16,629 bases of DNA from Ignavibacteriota bacterium (GTDB lineage: Bacteria; Bacteroidota; Ignavibacteria; Tepidaquicellales; Tepidaquicellaceae). The position numbers and the translations under genes are program-made. The notes beneath the pieces are model-generated. The model worked only from the letters and a program-made list of their open reading frames with translations. It was not told the DNA's origin and made no database searches. This document shows, in pieces, positions 14,867 to 16,629 of the stretch (position 1 is the first letter of the stretch; each line of letters opens with the position of its first letter). The stretch spans positions 1 to 16,629 of the forward strand of contig PMIW01000047.1 of NCBI GenBank assembly GCA_003158365.1, given 5' to 3'.

Positions 14867-15478
14867 ATGCAAAATAATCCCGATAAAATATATTCTCTTT
14901 CGGCGGTAGAAGTCCTGAACGGATATGCGAACGGATTTTTCCCGATGGGTGATTCGAAAAACACCATAGACTGGTACGAGGCAGACCCGCGCGCAATTGT
15001 GAATATAGGCGAGGAATCCGACGAGCTGAAAATTTCCCGCTCATTAAAACAGGTAATAAAAAAAAGTGTATTTGAAATAAAGGTCGATACGGCATTTGAA
15101 GAAGTGATTAACAGTTGTTCCAAAAGGCCCGAGACCTGGATAAATAAAGTTATAATTGAAGTGTATACCGAACTTTACAAATTCGGATATGCCCACAGCG
15201 TAGAAGCGTGGAGGAGCGGAAAGCTTGCGGGAGGATTGTACGGAGTTGCATTGCGAGGTGCATTTTTCGGGGAATCGATGTTCCATTCCGAGCCGAATGC
15301 ATCGAAAGTCTGTGTTGTTAAACTTTTTGATATATTGAAAAAAAACAGGTACAGGCTGTTCGATATACAGATGATAACTCCCGTATTCAGTTCGTTCGGG
15401 GCAGTGCACATATCAAAGAAGGATTACCACGAAGAACTTGCAGAGGCTATGAGGGTCTCGAGGAAGTTTAAATATTGA
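14867..15478 (+). CDS. aat: Leucyl/phenylalanyl-tRNA--protein transferase
   Basis: Adds Leu or Phe from aminoacyl-tRNA to proteins with N-terminal Arg or Lys, marking them for ClpS/ClpAP degradation by the N-end rule. The 203-residue protein has the full family pattern: GYANGFFPM (19-27), WYEADPRAI (36-44), HSVEAWRSGKLAGGLYGVALRG (in the middle third), AFFGESMFHSEPNASK, and the C-terminal FDIQMITPVFSSFGAVHISKKDY. It is slightly shorter than the E. coli enzyme (~234), mainly at the N-terminus, which is common outside Proteobacteria. It is divergent from the M28 peptidase over a 50-nt AT-rich gap and 65 nt before the DUF3127 gene. clpS and clpA are not in the window. Confidence 0.95.
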   Translation: MQNNPDKIYSLSAVEVLNGYANGFFPMGDSKNTIDWYEADPRAIVNIGEESDELKISRSLKQVIKKSVFEIKVDTAFEEVINSCSKRPETWINKVIIEVYTELYKFGYAHSVEAWRSGKLAGGLYGVALRGAFFGESMFHSEPNASKVCVVKLFDILKKNRYRLFDIQMITPVFSSFGAVHISKKDYHEELAEAMRVSRKFKY

Positions 15479-15543
15479 TGAAAACGAATGTACTTAAAAA
15501 TTAAAAATAGAAAAGCTATTATTGTATCAAATAAAATAAATTA

Positions 15544-15894
15544 ATGAACATAAAAGGAAAATTGTACGAAATCTTCCCTACCAAGCAGGTAACGGGAACA
15601 TTTCAAAAAAGGGAATTCATAGTAGAATATTCCGATAATCCCAAGTATCCGCAGTATTTAAAGTTCGACCTTGCGCAGGATAACTGCGTTTTGATTGACC
15701 AGTTTAAGAAAGGCGATATACTGGATATATCATTCGATTTAACGGGAAGGCCGTGGACAAATCCGAAAGGCGAAACGACTTATTTTAATTCACTGCGCGT
15801 GTGGAAGATTGAAAGAGCCGAAGATTCGAATCACGGGAAAGAAGTAGGGGATTTTATTCCGCCTGAAGTGGATGATTTCCAGACACCGTTCTAA
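15544..15894 (+). CDS. DUF3127 OB-fold-like protein with SSB-like C-terminal tip
   Basis: A 116-residue protein of the DUF3127 family, largely confined to Bacteroidota and relatives. The family core is clear: GTFQKREFIVEYSDNPKYPQ (18-37), LKFDLAQDNCVLIDQF (39-54), GDILDISFDLTGRPWTNPKGE and TYFNSLRVWKIE. The beta-strand pattern suggests an OB-fold like single-stranded-DNA-binding proteins. After a short polar linker the protein ends in EVDDFQTPF, acidic residues followed by a terminal Pro-Phe. SSB proteins use such a tip (DDDIPF in E. coli) to recruit repair and replication partners. A role in DNA metabolism is inferred, not shown. It follows aat by 65 nt, and ruvB begins about 590 nt downstream beyond an opposite-strand gene. 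Confidence 0.82.
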   Translation: MNIKGKLYEIFPTKQVTGTFQKREFIVEYSDNPKYPQYLKFDLAQDNCVLIDQFKKGDILDISFDLTGRPWTNPKGETTYFNSLRVWKIERAEDSNHGKEVGDFIPPEVDDFQTPF

Positions 15895-15899
15895 GAGCA

Positions 15900-15971
15900 G
15901 TTTAAAGTATAAAGTTATAAAGTAGAAGGTAAAAAACTATTCTTTACTTTATAACTTTATAACTTTTAAAC
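15900..15971. repeat. Long AT-rich inverted repeat, likely bidirectional terminator
   Basis: Arms at 15900-15924 and 15945-15971 pair over about 25 bp with two single-base bulges, around a 20-nt loop. Each arm is itself built of short AAAGTTATAAAG-like units. It begins 5 nt after the DUF3127 stop and runs into the stop codon of the convergent membrane-protein gene (15966-15968), the expected position for a shared terminator. Confidence 0.55.
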
Positions 15972-16406
15972 TTTAAACTTAAAGTAGTCGTCGCTGCGAG
16001 GAAAGTTCAGAATCATAAAAACAACTGCAAGAAGGAATCCCGCGGTAGCATAAATTAAATTCTGATTTACGAATAGATTTGTAGCTATGCAAAACAGCCC
16101 GCCCAGGTCACACATTGCAAAGGGAAGCATGTGGGAATTAAAATACCTGCTCATGAAATTTTTCTCGTTCAGTTTTTTCAGCATAGATTTTTTCAGGAAG
16201 AAAGAAGGGATACAAAAAGCACAGCAAAAGACAAAAGATACGATATTGAAAGCGGACAGGTCATCATTTATATAACTTCCTGAAACAGTTAACCCCATTC
16301 CGTACACCAGTATTATTCCGAGCAAAATGGCGATGCCGAGAATCCTGATTCTCCTTGCCAAAAATATAATATCAACTTCCTTAACCAGACTGCTTTTATT
16401 TTCCAT
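15966..16406 (-). CDS. Small membrane protein of unknown function (four predicted spans)
   Basis: A 146-residue protein when started at the ATG at 16406 (MENKSSLVKEVDII...). The open frame reaches further up to 16544, but that part overlaps the 5' end of ruvB on the other strand and adds an ill-fitting Cys/Phe-rich segment, so the shorter form is preferred. Four hydrophobic stretches are visible: ILGIAILLGIILVYGMGLTV, FNIVSFVFCCAFCIPSFF, MLPFAMCDLGGLFCIATNLF and IYATAGFLLAVVFMILNF, with a basic loop (KKSMLKKLNEK) between spans two and three. I do not recognise a named family. A TAATTTTG box (16438-16431, Bacteroidota -7 type) lies 25 nt upstream of the start. It is convergent with DUF3127 and divergent from ruvB. 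Confidence 0.6.
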   Translation of the reverse strand: MENKSSLVKEVDIIFLARRIRILGIAILLGIILVYGMGLTVSGSYINDDLSAFNIVSFVFCCAFCIPSFFLKKSMLKKLNEKNFMSRYFNSHMLPFAMCDLGGLFCIATNLFVNQNLIYATAGFLLAVVFMILNFPRSDDYFKFKV

Positions 16407-16482
16407 ATTATTAATTGTTTTGTATGTGTTCAAAATTAACATTATTTTTAATAATATTTTATTGCAAAATATAAAGCATATT

Positions 16483-16629
16483 ATGAAGACCCGAAAAAGT
16501 ATAAGTACGCCCGATGCTCTGCCAGAAGACGAAAAGGATTTCACGTCTTTAATCCGTCCGAAGGATTTTAAGGAGTTTGTAGGACAGGAGAAGGTGAAAG
16601 AAAACCTGAAAGTCTTTATACAAAGTTCA
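16483..16629 (+). CDS. ruvB: Holliday junction DNA helicase RuvB, N-terminal fragment (runs off window)
   Basis: The first 49 codons of an AAA+ motor that drives branch migration of Holliday junctions with RuvA. After a short polar lead (MKTRKSISTPDALPEDEKDF) comes the RuvB signature LIRPKDFKEFVGQEKVKENL, which precedes the Walker A region lying beyond the window edge. The ATG at 16483 is the first in frame; there is no strong Shine-Dalgarno sequence. Its divergent neighbour begins 77 nt away. Identification from the N-terminal motif is firm although the ATPase motifs are not visible. Confidence 0.9.
   Translation, partial: MKTRKSISTPDALPEDEKDFTSLIRPKDFKEFVGQEKVKENLKVFIQSS

Noticed and set aside
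16407..16544. N-terminal extension of the small membrane protein to 16544
   Set aside because: It overlaps the start of ruvB on the opposite strand, and MENKSS at 16406 gives a normal start.
1..16629. CRISPR array, tRNA, rRNA, insertion sequence or prophage
   Set aside because: No regularly spaced direct repeats, cloverleaf or rRNA-like stretch, transposase or phage structural gene was seen on reading both strands.

Overview
The window looks like chromosome of a free-living, AT-rich Gram-negative bacterium of the Bacteroidota/Ignavibacteriota-Chlorobiota (FCB) lineage. The support is a DUF3127 OB-fold protein, a secreted beta-propeller protein ending in a type IX secretion (T9SS)-type C-terminal domain, an LpxA for lipid A, and mostly weak or absent Shine-Dalgarno sequences. 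I see no phage, insertion sequence, CRISPR array, tRNA or rRNA. The taxon is an inference from protein families, not a database match.

Layout. 1-1353: the 3' end of dnaE followed by thioredoxin trxA, closed by a GC-rich hairpin. 1362-3344: yjbQ (minus) divergent from a type II NADH dehydrogenase plus a small zinc-ribbon protein. 3348-7088 (minus): a tight three-gene unit in the order PorZ-like propeller protein, divergent HisA-like TIM barrel, secreted DUF4159 protein, with gaps of 4 and 2 nt. 7274-8518 (minus): a GT-C (family 39-like) membrane glycosyltransferase, divergent from 8711-11924 (plus): a polyprenyl-phosphate-type GT2, lpxA (TTG start), a CYTH-domain protein and panB overlapping CYTH. 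12029-13243: a macro-domain ADP-ribose hydrolase and a PPP-type phosphatase. 13362-14816 (minus): an M28 metallopeptidase gene split by one in-frame TAA just before its catalytic core. 14867-15894: aat and a DUF3127 protein. 15966-16406 (minus): a small membrane protein. 16483-end: the start of ruvB.

How the genes fit together. About half of the window concerns the envelope. A GT2/GT-C pair can charge a lipid carrier with a sugar and transfer it outside the inner membrane; LpxA starts lipid A synthesis; and the PorZ-like protein resembles the T9SS surface component that, in Porphyromonas, works with A-type LPS in attaching cargo. The rest is housekeeping: replication and recombination (dnaE, ruvB, DUF3127), redox (trxA, ndh), cofactors (panB, possibly yjbQ), N-end-rule tagging (aat) and ADP-ribose/phosphate signalling (macro domain and PPP).

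No wholly new multi-gene system is evident. The items most worth checking are the single-codon interruption of the M28 peptidase, the HisA-like enzyme with several altered active-site positions inside a secretion-linked operon, the SSB-like C-terminal tip on the DUF3127 protein, and several short intergenic repeats that look like dispersed genomic elements.
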